Origin: Acidobacteriaceae bacterium
GTDB taxonomy: Bacteria; Acidobacteriota; Terriglobia; Terriglobales; Acidobacteriaceae
DNA: 64,000 nt
Direction: 5' to 3'
Assembly: GCA_027449545.1 (NCBI GenBank)
Contig: DAIDLI010000122.1
Location: 111,313-175,312 of the forward strand
The notes beneath the pieces were generated by a model that ran no database searches, was not told where the DNA came from, and saw nothing but the letters and a program-made list of their open reading frames with translations. The translations under genes were made by a program, and so were the position numbers. Shown one piece after another: positions 37,477-47,294 of this stretch; the first letter of the stretch is position 1, and each line of letters starts with the position of its first letter.

Positions 37477-40400
37477 GCGTGGGCTGTCCTTCGGCTGCAA
37501 GAGCCAGTTCGGCATCTGCTTTCGAGCCTCCGCCGTGCAGCAGGGCGAAGACCGCCGGCACAAAGACCAGGGTGGCCACGGTGGCGCAGAGCAGTCCGCC
37601 GATGACCGCGCGGCCCAGCGGCGCGTTCTGCTCGCCGCCGTCGCCCAGTCCCAGGGCCATGGGCACCATGCCGATGATCATGGCCAGCGCGGTCATCAGC
37701 ACGGGGCGAAAGCGGGTGGCTCCTGATTCGAGCGCTGCGCGCACCGCGCTGCCGTGCACCCGCAGCCGGTCGCGCGCGAACGAAACCACCAGAATGCTGT
37801 TGGCCGTGGCCACGCCCATGCACATGATGGCGCCCATCAGCGCCGGCACACTCAGCGTGGTGTGGGTGAAGAACAGAATCAATACAATGCCGGCCAGTGC
37901 GGCTGGCAGCGCGGTGATGATGATGAAGGGGTCGAGCCAGGACTGGAAGTTCACCACGATCAGCAGATAGACGAGCACGATGGCGAAACCGAGTCCGGTC
38001 AGCAGGCCGGCGTAGGAGTTGCGCATGGTCTCGACCTGGCCGCGCACGGTGATGAAGGTTCCGCGGGGCAGGTTCTTGCGGGCCTGCGCCACGATGGCCT
38101 GCACGTCGTGCGCCACTGAGCCCAAGTCACGATCCTGTACCGCTCCGTAGACATCGATGACCCGGCGGAGGTTGTACTCCGAAATGACCGCCATCTCATG
38201 CCCGCGCTGAATGGAGGCGACATCCCCCAGGATCTCCGGCTTTTGATTGCCGGCGCCGGTCAGCGGAATATTCTGGAGATCCTGGATGGACTGCATGCGG
38301 TACTGCGGCGTTTGCGCCACCAGGTTGTAGTCCACCCCGTTCTTGTAGTTCAGGAAGAACATGGGGGTCATCTGCATGCTGCCACTGAGCGTATTGAGAA
38401 CGCTGCCGGCCACATCGCGCTCGGTGTAGCCGCCCTGCTCCGCCTTAGTGCGATCCACATCCACGTTCAGGGTGGGATAGTCGAAGGTCTGCTCGATGCG
38501 CAGATCCACCAGCCCCGGCACCTGCCGCAGTTGGGTCAGCATGCGGTCGGCAATGGCGTGGCTGGCGGCCACGTTGTTGCCCTCGATCTGGATGTCGATG
38601 GGCGCGGGCAGGCCGAAGTTGAGAATCTGCGTCACCATGTCCGCGGGCAGAAAGTAGAACGAGTCGCCCGGAAACTCGCGCGGCAGTTTCTGCCGCAGAG
38701 CGCGGACGTAGTTTGCAGTGGCATGATGGTCCTGCTTGAGCGAGACCAGAATGTCGGCGCCGTTGGCCCCGATCACTCCCGAGGTCAGGTGCATGGCATT
38801 CATGCCGCTGTAGGGCATGCCGATGTTGTCGAGGATGTTGTCGAGCTCTGCTGCCGGCACTTCTTTGCGGATCGAGTTCTCCACCTTATCGCACAAGCGC
38901 GCCGTGTCCTCGATGCGGGTTCCGGTGGGCGCGTTCACGTGCAGCAGAAACTGGCCGCTGTCGGTGCTGGGAAAGAAGTCGCGGCCGAGCCACGGAACCA
39001 GCGCAAACACCGCAACGCAGGCCAGCAGGAACAGCGGAATGAAGGCCTTGCGGTTGCCCACGATGCGGGTAAGAAGCTGCGCGTACCAGCTCCGCGCGCT
39101 TTCGAAGCCGCGCTCGAAACGAGCCTGAAGGCGGGCGAACGGGTTCCGCGAAACTTGGCCGTGCTGATGCTTGCGCAGCAGGTACATGGCCATGGTGGGC
39201 ACCAGCGTCCGGGAGAGGATGTAGGACGCGATCATGGCAAAGACCACCGCTTCCGCCAGCGGAACGAAGAGATAGCGAGCCACTCCGCTCAGCAGGAACA
39301 TGGGCAGGAAGACGATGCAGATGGCGAGCGTCGAAACCAGGGCGGGCACGGCGATCTGCGCGGCGCCCTCCAGGATCGCCGTCTCCAGCGGCAGGTCCTC
39401 TTCGAGATAGCGCTCGATGTTTTCGATGGTGACGGTGGCGTCGTCGACCAGAATTCCCACCGCCAGCGCCAGCCCGCCGAGGGTCATGATATTGATGGTT
39501 TGGCCGAGGAAGCTCAACACCATCACCGAGGTCAGGATCGACAGCGGAATGGAAACCGCGATGATGAGGGTGCTGCGCCAACTGCCCAGAAAGAGCAGAA
39601 TCATCAGCCCGGTCAGAGCGGCGGCAATCACCGCCTCGCGGATGACGCCGTTCACCGCGGCGCGCACGAAGATCGACTGGTCGGCAAGGGGAACGATCTT
39701 GAGATTGGGCGGCACGATGCTGGCAATGCGCGGCAGCCGGTCGCGAATGCCCTTGACGACGCTCAGCGTGGAAGCCGTGCCGGACTTGATGATGGTGACC
39801 AGCACGCCGCGGCGCCCGTCCTGGCGCACGATGTTGGTCTGCACCGCGAATCCATCGCTCACCGTGGCCACGTCGCGCAGGTAGATGGTGGTGCTGCCCA
39901 CCTGCTTGATCGGCAGGTTGTTCAGCGCCTGGATGGTGCGCGGGGCGGTATTCATGCGCACGTCGTACTCGTCGGTGCCGATCTTGGCCGTGCCCACCGG
40001 GAGCACCACGTTCTGGGCGTTCACCGCGTTCAGAATGTCGGTGGGCGAGACCCCGTTGGCCTGCATCAGGTTCTGATCCATATTGATCATCACCTGCCGG
40101 GTCTTGCCGCCGTAGGGCAGCGGCACCACCGCACCGGGCACCGTAATCAACTGAGTGCGCACGTAGTTCTGGGCGTAATCCTGCAACTGCTGCTCCGACA
40201 GACCTTGTCCGGAGAGACTGAGCTGCAAGATGGGTACGCTGGAGGCGCTGAAGTTGATGATCTCGGGGGGCAGAATGCCCGGCGGAAGCTGCCGCAGCAT
40301 GAACTGCGAGCAGGCGGTCACCTGGGCATTGGCGGTCTCCAGGCTGGCGCCGGGCTGCAAAAAGATCTTCACCACCGACTGGCCGTTGTAGCTGGTCGAT

Positions 40401-40645
40401 TCGATGTGCTCGATGTTATCGACCAGGGCGGTGAGCGCCTTCTCGTAGGGGAGGGTCAACCGGCCTTCCACCTGTTCCGGATCGAGGCCGGTATAGGTCC
40501 AGTCCACCGCTACGACGGGAATATTGATGCTGGGGAAGATATCGGTCGGGGTGCGCGAGATCACGACCGGGCTCAGAAGCAGAATCAAAAGAGCCAGGAC
40601 GATAAAGGTGTAGGGACGCTTCAGCGCTACCCTGACGATCCACAT
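37469..40645 (-). CDS. RND efflux transporter permease (AcrB-like)
   Basis: MWIVRVALKRPYTFIVLALLILLLSPVVISRTPTDIFPSINIPVVAVDWTYTGLDPEQVEGRL; ALAVGILVDDATVTIENIERYL. Confidence 0.95.
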   Translation of the reverse strand: MWIVRVALKRPYTFIVLALLILLLSPVVISRTPTDIFPSINIPVVAVDWTYTGLDPEQVEGRLTLPYEKALTALVDNIEHIESTSYNGQSVVKIFLQPGASLETANAQVTACSQFMLRQLPPGILPPEIINFSASSVPILQLSLSGQGLSEQQLQDYAQNYVRTQLITVPGAVVPLPYGGKTRQVMINMDQNLMQANGVSPTDILNAVNAQNVVLPVGTAKIGTDEYDVRMNTAPRTIQALNNLPIKQVGSTTIYLRDVATVSDGFAVQTNIVRQDGRRGVLVTIIKSGTASTLSVVKGIRDRLPRIASIVPPNLKIVPLADQSIFVRAAVNGVIREAVIAAALTGLMILLFLGSWRSTLIIAVSIPLSILTSVMVLSFLGQTINIMTLGGLALAVGILVDDATVTIENIERYLEEDLPLETAILEGAAQIAVPALVSTLAICIVFLPMFLLSGVARYLFVPLAEAVVFAMIASYILSRTLVPTMAMYLLRKHQHGQVSRNPFARLQARFERGFESARSWYAQLLTRIVGNRKAFIPLFLLACVAVFALVPWLGRDFFPSTDSGQFLLHVNAPTGTRIEDTARLCDKVENSIRKEVPAAELDNILDNIGMPYSGMNAMHLTSGVIGANGADILVSLKQDHHATANYVRALRQKLPREFPGDSFYFLPADMVTQILNFGLPAPIDIQIEGNNVAASHAIADRMLTQLRQVPGLVDLRIEQTFDYPTLNVDVDRTKAEQGGYTERDVAGSVLNTLSGSMQMTPMFFLNYKNGVDYNLVAQTPQYRMQSIQDLQNIPLTGAGNQKPEILGDVASIQRGHEMAVISEYNLRRVIDVYGAVQDRDLGSVAHDVQAIVAQARKNLPRGTFITVRGQVETMRNSYAGLLTGLGFAIVLVYLLIVVNFQSWLDPFIIITALPAALAGIVLILFFTHTTLSVPALMGAIMCMGVATANSILVVSFARDRLRVHGSAVRAALESGATRFRPVLMTALAMIIGMVPMALGLGDGGEQNAPLGRAVIGGLLCATVATLVFVPAVFALLHGGGSKADAELALAAEGQPTHA

Positions 40646-40745
40646 GATCTCGTTGTCTCCAGAAGGGTGGCGGCGCCAGATTCGAGCCGTGCTGAAAATG
40701 AGCGCGTACTTACAGGATTCCATGGGAGCTCGATAGGGCTCACGG

Positions 40746-40774
40746 TTTGTTCCGAACGGAGCAATCGGAAAAAC
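40746..40774. promoter_or_regulatory. Candidate LysR operator in divergent promoter region
   Basis: ttccga-N9-tcggaa inverted repeat (40750-40755/40765-40770) with partly symmetric gttt/aaac flanks, between the divergent genes. Confidence 0.45.
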
Positions 40775-40788
40775 CGATACAATGAACT

Positions 40789-41706
40789 ATGGAACTGCGC
40801 CATCTACGCTATTTCTGTGCCGTGGCCGAGTGGAAAGGGTTCAACCGGGCGGCCAAAGCCCTGCACGTCTCCCAATCCGCCATCAGCGATCAGGTTCTGG
40901 ATCTGGAACGGGAGATGGGGGTTACGCTCATCAACCGCTCCCGGCAGCGGCTCAGCCTGACTCCGGTCGGCGAGGTTTTTTTTGAGGATGCACGCAGAAT
41001 CCTGGCCGACGCCGAGAGCGCGGTGGATCGTGCCCGCCGCACCTCGCGCGGAGAGATCGGCTCGCTGCGGATCGCCTTCCTGGTGTGGGGCGCCAGCAGT
41101 TTCCTTCCCGGCGTGATTCGCGAGTTCCGTCAGCAGCACCCGGGAGTGCACCTGTCGGTGCGCGAGATGCTTCCCAACGAGCAGGCCCGGGCGCTGGTCC
41201 AGGGCTCCCTGGACGTGGGCTTCACCCGGCCCCTGTTGCCGCCCTACGCCGGGCAGTTGCACTCCGAAACCCTCTACTGCGATCCCTTCCTCGCGGTTCT
41301 TCCCTGCGACCACCCCCGGGCGCGCTGTCCAGTCCATCTCAAAGACCTGGCCAATGAACCCTTCGTTCTCTGCGAGCGGGAGATCTCGCCGGCGCTGTTC
41401 GACCGCATCATCTATATGTGCAGCCGGGCCGGGTTTGCGCCGCGCATCGTTCAGACCTCCAACGTCTTTTCGAGCGTGCTTGCCCTGGTGGAAGCGGGCG
41501 AAGGCATCACCCTGATTCCGTCCAGCCTCCGCCACGTGCGCTTCAGCGACCTGGCGTTCTGTCCCATCGACGATTCCGACGGAACCATCGAACTGGTCAT
41601 GGCTTGGCCGCAGGAGCGGAGCACCGGCATCCTGCAAAGCTTTCTCGATTTCGTGCGTGCCAGGATTGAGGTGATCCGCGGATCGCTGCTGAACGATCCG
41701 CTGTGA
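40789..41706 (+). CDS. LysR-family transcriptional regulator
   Basis: MELRHLRYFCAVAEWKGFNRAAKALHVSQSAISDQVLDLEREMGVTLINRSRQRLSLTPVGEVFFEDARRIL. Confidence 0.96.
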   Translation: MELRHLRYFCAVAEWKGFNRAAKALHVSQSAISDQVLDLEREMGVTLINRSRQRLSLTPVGEVFFEDARRILADAESAVDRARRTSRGEIGSLRIAFLVWGASSFLPGVIREFRQQHPGVHLSVREMLPNEQARALVQGSLDVGFTRPLLPPYAGQLHSETLYCDPFLAVLPCDHPRARCPVHLKDLANEPFVLCEREISPALFDRIIYMCSRAGFAPRIVQTSNVFSSVLALVEAGEGITLIPSSLRHVRFSDLAFCPIDDSDGTIELVMAWPQERSTGILQSFLDFVRARIEVIRGSLLNDPL

Positions 41707-41791
41707 GCGAGGCGAGGTCCAGCCTCCCGGGAGCAATCACCTGACGGAATGGCCCGGAAGCGCCGCCTGCCTGCACGGCATCTGAGATGCC

Positions 41792-42403
41792 ATGAGGTCT
41801 CGAAAGCATGCGCAGACGCGGCCTTCTCCGGTGCCGGTTGCGCTGTTACTCATCGACGTGCTGACCACGTTCCAGTTTCCGGATGGAGACGCGATTCTCA
41901 GGGGCGCGCTGGCCATGCGGGATGCTCTGGTGAAGCTGAAGGCGCGCGCTCGCGCGGCCGGCGTCCCGGTGCTCTATGTCAACGACAACTTCGGCGACTG
42001 GCGCAGCGAAAGGGAAGTGCTCATGGGCCGCTGCCTGGAGGCGAAGGGCGGCCAGTTTGTCCGGCCGCTGTTGCCCGACAGCGAAGACTACTTCGTGCTG
42101 AAGCCGCTGCACTCGGCGTTCTATATGACGCCTCTGGAGGTGCTGCTGCGGCACCTGGAGGTGGAAACGCTGATCCTGACCGGGCTGACCTCCAACAGTT
42201 GCATCACCGTGACGGCCCACGATGCCAACATGCGCGGCTTCAACATCTATATCCCGCCCGACTGCTCGTGTGCGCGCAACCCGGAGGAACACAGCCAGGC
42301 CCTGGCGCAGTTGGAGGCGATGACGGGCGCCAGTCTCCAGCGCTCCGCATCGATCAAGATACCCAATCTTGTGCGCCCATCGCGGAGGCCGCAGCGGGCA
42401 TAA
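41792..42403 (+). CDS. Isochorismatase-family cysteine hydrolase
   Basis: VALLLIDVLTTFQFPDGD; VLYVNDNFGDWRSE; LILTGLTSNSCITVTAHDANMRGFNIYIPPDCS. Confidence 0.88.
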   Translation: MRSRKHAQTRPSPVPVALLLIDVLTTFQFPDGDAILRGALAMRDALVKLKARARAAGVPVLYVNDNFGDWRSEREVLMGRCLEAKGGQFVRPLLPDSEDYFVLKPLHSAFYMTPLEVLLRHLEVETLILTGLTSNSCITVTAHDANMRGFNIYIPPDCSCARNPEEHSQALAQLEAMTGASLQRSASIKIPNLVRPSRRPQRA

Positions 42404-42543
42404 GCCGGGCATCTTCCGGCCGTCGATTCCTTCTCTCCAGGCGGCTTCCACACATGCGCCGATCCCTGCGCCGGCGCCGAGAAATTTTCCTGTCTGCTGG
42501 AACTTTCCGGAGCCGGACAGCGTAAATCCGTGCTGAGGCAAAC

Positions 42544-43812
42544 ATGGATATAGCGCGGCCAGAATTCAGGCAAAAAAAGCGGCGGCGAATGCTGTTATGG
42601 GCGGGCGCAGGGTTCGTGGTGGTGAGCGCGCTGGCGTGGGGCGTGTCGCGCTTGAAGCCGGCGGCGCCTACGGTAGACCGCTCCACCATCTGGACCGACA
42701 CGGTCAAGCGCGGCCCGCTGGTGCGCCAGGTGCGCTCGTCCACAGGCATGCTGGTGCCGCGCGAAGATTCGATCGAGCTTATTCCGGCGGAGACCGATGC
42801 CACAGTGGTGCGGATTCGGGTGCTGCCGGGCGCCCAGGTGACGCCCGACACCGTGATCATGGACCTCTCGGACCCGCAGCTCGACCAGGAGCTGCTGAAC
42901 GCGCGGCTGGCGCTGAAGGCTGCGCAGGCGGATTACAAAAGTCTTCAGGCGCAGCTTCAAAGCACATTGATGGACAAGAAGACCGCCGCGGCGGCGGTCA
43001 GCGCCAACTATACCCAGGACCAATTGCAGGCGCAGACCGACAAGGCCTTGTTCGATTTGGGCGTGATCTCAGGACTCACCTACGAGAAATCGAAGAGCAC
43101 GGCGGAGCAGTTGTCGGCTCAGCACAAGCTGAGCCAGGAACAGATCGCGGTGAATGAGAAGGCGATCGAGGTGCAGCTTGCTTCGTCGCAGACCAAGATC
43201 GACCAGGCGCAGGCGCTGCTGGCTCTCTATGAGAAGCAGACGCAGGCGCTGCATGTGCGGCCCAGCATCACGGGCACGCTGGCGCCGCTGGCCACACCGG
43301 TGCAGGTGGGCCAGCATGTCACCGCGGGAACCTCGGTGGCGCAAGTGGTGCAGAGTGGCAAGCTCAAGGCGGCTCTTCAGATTGCGGAGACGCAGGCGCG
43401 CGACATTCAGATCGGGCAGCCGGCCACCATCGACACGCACAACGGGGTGATGACGGGCCACGTGGTTCGCATCGATCCGGCGGTGGTGAACGGAACCCGC
43501 ACCGTTGACGTATCTCTGGATGGTCCGCTGCCTCCGGGCGCGGTGCCGCAGCTCAGCGTGGACGGCACCATCGATCTGGAGCGCATGAAAGATGTGCTGT
43601 ATGTCGGGAGGCCGTCGCTGGGCAATGAAAACTCGACGCTGAGCCTGTTCCGCGTCGATCCCGACGGTAAGGGAGCAACGCGGGTTGCGGTCAAGGTGGG
43701 ACGCGCCTCCGTCGAGGACATCCAGGTGCTCGAGGGATTGAAAGAAGGCGACACGGTGATCCTGTCGGACATGTCGCGCTACGACAACGTGGATCGCATC
43801 CGCCTGAAATAA
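42544..43812 (+). CDS. HlyD-family efflux periplasmic adaptor
   Basis: Membrane anchor MLLWAGAGFVVVSALAWGVSRL; long coiled coil; TTGMLVPREDSIELIPAETDATVVRIRVLPGAQVTPDTVI-type barrel region. Confidence 0.88.
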   Translation: MDIARPEFRQKKRRRMLLWAGAGFVVVSALAWGVSRLKPAAPTVDRSTIWTDTVKRGPLVRQVRSSTGMLVPREDSIELIPAETDATVVRIRVLPGAQVTPDTVIMDLSDPQLDQELLNARLALKAAQADYKSLQAQLQSTLMDKKTAAAAVSANYTQDQLQAQTDKALFDLGVISGLTYEKSKSTAEQLSAQHKLSQEQIAVNEKAIEVQLASSQTKIDQAQALLALYEKQTQALHVRPSITGTLAPLATPVQVGQHVTAGTSVAQVVQSGKLKAALQIAETQARDIQIGQPATIDTHNGVMTGHVVRIDPAVVNGTRTVDVSLDGPLPPGAVPQLSVDGTIDLERMKDVLYVGRPSLGNENSTLSLFRVDPDGKGATRVAVKVGRASVEDIQVLEGLKEGDTVILSDMSRYDNVDRIRLK

Positions 43813-43862
43813 GCTCACGAGCCACAAAGCACGGTCACTGACCACGGTTCACGGACGAGGAC

Positions 43863-44603
43863 ATGGGGGACGATATGGGAGCGAATGGCAACGGAACAAT
43901 AATCGAGATTGAGGACCTGACCAAGGTCTTCTACACCGATGAAGTGGAGACGCACGCGCTCTCCGGCATTCACCTCACCATCGGTCGCGGTGAATATGTG
44001 GCCATGTCGGGACCCTCGGGCTGCGGCAAATCGACGCTGCTGTCCATCCTGGGGCTGCTGGACACGCCCACCGGCGGCCGCTACCGGCTCAACGGCAAGC
44101 CGGTGGAGAACCTGAGCTTCAACGAGCGCTCGCGGATCCGCAACCAGGAGATCGGCTTCATCTTCCAGAGCTTCAACCTGATCGGCGATCTCACCGTGGA
44201 AGAGAACGTGGAGTTGCCGCTGACCTATCGCGCGGGCATGGCTTCGGCCGAGCGCAAGCGCCGCGTGAAAGAAGCGCTGGAGAGGGTCAACATGGCGCAC
44301 CGCATGCGCCACTATCCTGCGCAGCTCTCCGGCGGCCAGCAGCAGCGCGTGGCGGTGGCGCGGGCACTGGCCGGATCGCCCTCCATCCTGCTGGCCGACG
44401 AGCCCACCGGCAACCTCGACTCCAAGAACGGCGAGGCGGTGATGCACCTGCTCGCCGACCTGCACCGCGAGGGCTCGACCATCTGCATGGTCACCCACGA
44501 TCCGCGCTTTGCCCGCCACGCCCAGCGCGAGGTGCACCTCTTCGACGGCAAGGTAGTTTCGCACGAGGAGCAGGTGCAGCTCGAGGCCGCCGCGGAAGCC
44601 TGA
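43863..44603 (+). CDS. ABC transporter ATP-binding protein (MacB/LolD-like)
   Basis: GPSGCGKSTLLSILGLLDTPTGGRYRLNGKPVENLS; LSGGQQQRVAVARALAGSPSILLADEPTGNLDSKNGEAV. Confidence 0.96.
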   Translation: MGDDMGANGNGTIIEIEDLTKVFYTDEVETHALSGIHLTIGRGEYVAMSGPSGCGKSTLLSILGLLDTPTGGRYRLNGKPVENLSFNERSRIRNQEIGFIFQSFNLIGDLTVEENVELPLTYRAGMASAERKRRVKEALERVNMAHRMRHYPAQLSGGQQQRVAVARALAGSPSILLADEPTGNLDSKNGEAVMHLLADLHREGSTICMVTHDPRFARHAQREVHLFDGKVVSHEEQVQLEAAAEA

Positions 44604-44781
44604 GAATGCACAGAGCGCGCCGCGCCCGGTGGCATCGGGCGGGCGCTGGGATCACCTGCAACGTTGGGACGACGCAACCGGGTCGCCTCGCGCGCACAGG
44701 CTTGCTGCGCCCCGCGCGGCTTCACTTGAACATGCAGACGCTGCGCAGGGAACTGGCAGTCGCAGCAGAGAGGTTTGAACC

Positions 44782-47271
44782 ATGGGCAGTCTGGGGCACG
44801 ATCTTCGTTCGGCATTGCGGCATCTGCGCAGCGCGCCGGGATTCACGCTTACGGCGGTCTTGACGCTGGCCCTGGGCATCGGCGCCACCACAGCGATCTT
44901 TTCCATCGTCGAAGGTGTGCTGCTGCGGCCTCTGCCGTTCCGCGATCCCGGCCGGCTGGTCATCCTGTCAGACCGCCTCGCGGGTCTGAACGTTGGCGGC
45001 CACGACGAGGCCGGCGTGACGATTCCCGAGATCCTGGCCTACCAGCGGGAGACGCATGCCTTTACCAGCCTGGGAGGCTTCAGTGGAGCTTCGTACGAGT
45101 TGTCCGGAGCGGGCGCGCCTGCCCAGGTCAACGCCGCGCGGCTCTCGGCCAGCATCTTTCCCACGCTGGGCGTGGCGCCCCTGCTGGGGCGCGGGTTTAC
45201 GCAGCGTGAAGACGATGCCAGCGTGCAGGTCGCGGTGATCAGCTACGGGATGTGGCATAGCCGCTTTCACGCCGATCCTCATGTGCTGGGCACCAAGGTT
45301 CTACTCGACCGCAAACCTTACGAGATCATCGGCGTGATGCCGCGAGACTTCGAGTTCCCGCTGGTTCCCGGACAGTTGAACCGCGTGGATCTGTGGGTGC
45401 CGCTGAGCCCCACGCACGATGAGCTGACGGTGGGCGCCGCAAGTTGGAACTGCAACATGGTGGGCCGATTGAAGCCCGGGGTGACGCCCGCGCAGGCGCA
45501 GCAGGATGCCGAGCGGGTGGCGCAGCGGATCATGAGCAGCTTTCCCGCCTTCATGAGCAGCCTGCACATCAGTGCTCTGGTGCGGCCGTTGCGGGAGGAT
45601 ACGGTAAGAGAGGCGCGGCCGCTGCTGCGCACGCTCTTTCTGGCGGTGGCGGTGGTTCTGTTCATCGCCTGCGCCAATCTGGCGGGGATCCTGCTGGTGC
45701 GGGTGATCCGGCGCAGGCGCGAGATCGCGGTGCGGCTGGCGCTGGGCGCGACCGCAGGCACCATCCTGCGGCAAAGTCTCCTCGAGACGCTGGCGCTGAG
45801 CCTGACGGGCGGCCTGCTGGGTCTGCTTTTAGCCGCAGCCGCGCTGCGTGTCGGCATCAGCTTCCTGCCCGAGACGCTGCCGCTGATCAGTTCCATCGGC
45901 CTGGATTGGCGGGTGGTAGGCTTCGCCCTGCTGGTGGCGGTTGCGACAGGCTTCGCCTGCGGTCTGGTGCCGGCCCTGGCCGCGGCGCGCACCCAGGTGA
46001 ACGAAACCCTGAAGGAAGGCGGCCGCACCGGCACCTCGGGCGGCCGCCATGCCCGGCTGCGTTCGGCGCTGGTGATTACCGAAGTTGCGGTGGCGCTGGT
46101 GCTGCTGATTGCCTCGGGGCTGCTGTTGCGGAGCTTTGAAAAACTGCGCGAGGTGGATCTGGGCTTTCGCGCCGATCATATGCTCACGGCGTATTACTCA
46201 CTGCCGCAGAAGCAGTATGCGACTCAAGCCTCCATCGATTCCTTCAATCACGAGATGCTGCGCAAGCTCCAAGCGCTTCCCGGAGTGACGGCGGTGGGAA
46301 TCACCACCATGCTGCCCGCATCCGGCAACCACAGCAACAGCGGGTTTGTGGCGGAAGGCTACGTTGCGCCCAAGGGACAGACCTTGAACCTGGCGTGGCC
46401 ATCGCAGGTGATGGGCGACTACTTCACCGCGGCGGGGATCCCGCTGCTGCGCGGCCGGACCTTCACGGAGTCTGATAATTCCAAGGCGCCGCTGGTGGTC
46501 ATCGTCAACCAGAAGCTTGCGGAACATTTCTGGCCCGGGCAGGACCCGATCGGCAAGCGCATCCGCTGGGGGATGCCGGAGACGCCGACGCCGTGGATGA
46601 CGGTGGTGGGCGAGATCGCCAATATCCGCAACACCAGCGTCGATGAGGATCCCAGCTACCAGCTTTACCAGCCCATCAACCAGAACACCGTTTCTTACGG
46701 GTCGCTGGCGCCGCCGGATTCGCTGGACGCGCAGGGCGGAGGCATTGTTCTGCGCACGTCGCTGCCGCCGGAGAGCCTGGAGAACGCCTTTCGGGCGGCG
46801 GTGCGCTCCATCGATCCCCAGCTTCCTCTGACGCAGATGCGTTCCATGGATGAGGCAGTGGCCGAATCGGAGGCGCCGCGGCGCTTCAACGTGGCGCTCA
46901 TCTCCAGCTTTGCGGCGGCCGCCGTGCTGCTGGCGCTGCTGGGCATCTACAGCGTGATCGCATTTTCCGCGGCAATGCGCACGCAGGAGATGGCGATCCG
47001 GCTGGCCTTGGGCAGCCAGCGCAGCGGGGTAATGCGCCTGATTGTTTCTTCGGGCGCCAAACTGGGCCTGGCCGGTTGCGTGATCGGAGCCGCTGGAGCG
47101 CTGTTCGCCACGCGCCTGATGCGGACGCTGCTCTTTGAAGTCAGTCCGCTCGATCCGGCGGTGATTGCGTTGGCGGCCTTTTCCATCTTTGTGCTGGCGC
47201 TCGCGGCATCGCTGGTTCCGGCGCGGCGCGCTGCCGCCGTTGAGCCGGCAGAAGCATTGAGGGCCGAGTAG
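44782..47271 (+). CDS. ABC transporter permease, FtsX/MacB_PCD domains (ADOP-like)
   Basis: [58 protein letters not shown]; two FtsX regions; 829 aa. Confidence 0.92.
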   Translation: MGSLGHDLRSALRHLRSAPGFTLTAVLTLALGIGATTAIFSIVEGVLLRPLPFRDPGRLVILSDRLAGLNVGGHDEAGVTIPEILAYQRETHAFTSLGGFSGASYELSGAGAPAQVNAARLSASIFPTLGVAPLLGRGFTQREDDASVQVAVISYGMWHSRFHADPHVLGTKVLLDRKPYEIIGVMPRDFEFPLVPGQLNRVDLWVPLSPTHDELTVGAASWNCNMVGRLKPGVTPAQAQQDAERVAQRIMSSFPAFMSSLHISALVRPLREDTVREARPLLRTLFLAVAVVLFIACANLAGILLVRVIRRRREIAVRLALGATAGTILRQSLLETLALSLTGGLLGLLLAAAALRVGISFLPETLPLISSIGLDWRVVGFALLVAVATGFACGLVPALAAARTQVNETLKEGGRTGTSGGRHARLRSALVITEVAVALVLLIASGLLLRSFEKLREVDLGFRADHMLTAYYSLPQKQYATQASIDSFNHEMLRKLQALPGVTAVGITTMLPASGNHSNSGFVAEGYVAPKGQTLNLAWPSQVMGDYFTAAGIPLLRGRTFTESDNSKAPLVVIVNQKLAEHFWPGQDPIGKRIRWGMPETPTPWMTVVGEIANIRNTSVDEDPSYQLYQPINQNTVSYGSLAPPDSLDAQGGGIVLRTSLPPESLENAFRAAVRSIDPQLPLTQMRSMDEAVAESEAPRRFNVALISSFAAAAVLLALLGIYSVIAFSAAMRTQEMAIRLALGSQRSGVMRLIVSSGAKLGLAGCVIGAAGALFATRLMRTLLFEVSPLDPAVIALAAFSIFVLALAASLVPARRAAAVEPAEALRAE

Positions 47272-47294
47272 CTGTGGACTGGCAGGGAGGACGC

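Noticed and set aside
38198-40960. 920-aa plus-strand ORF antisense to the RND permease
   Set aside because: His/Arg/Gly-rich low-complexity translation typical of the reverse frame of a GC-rich gene; the minus-strand RND permease is unambiguous.
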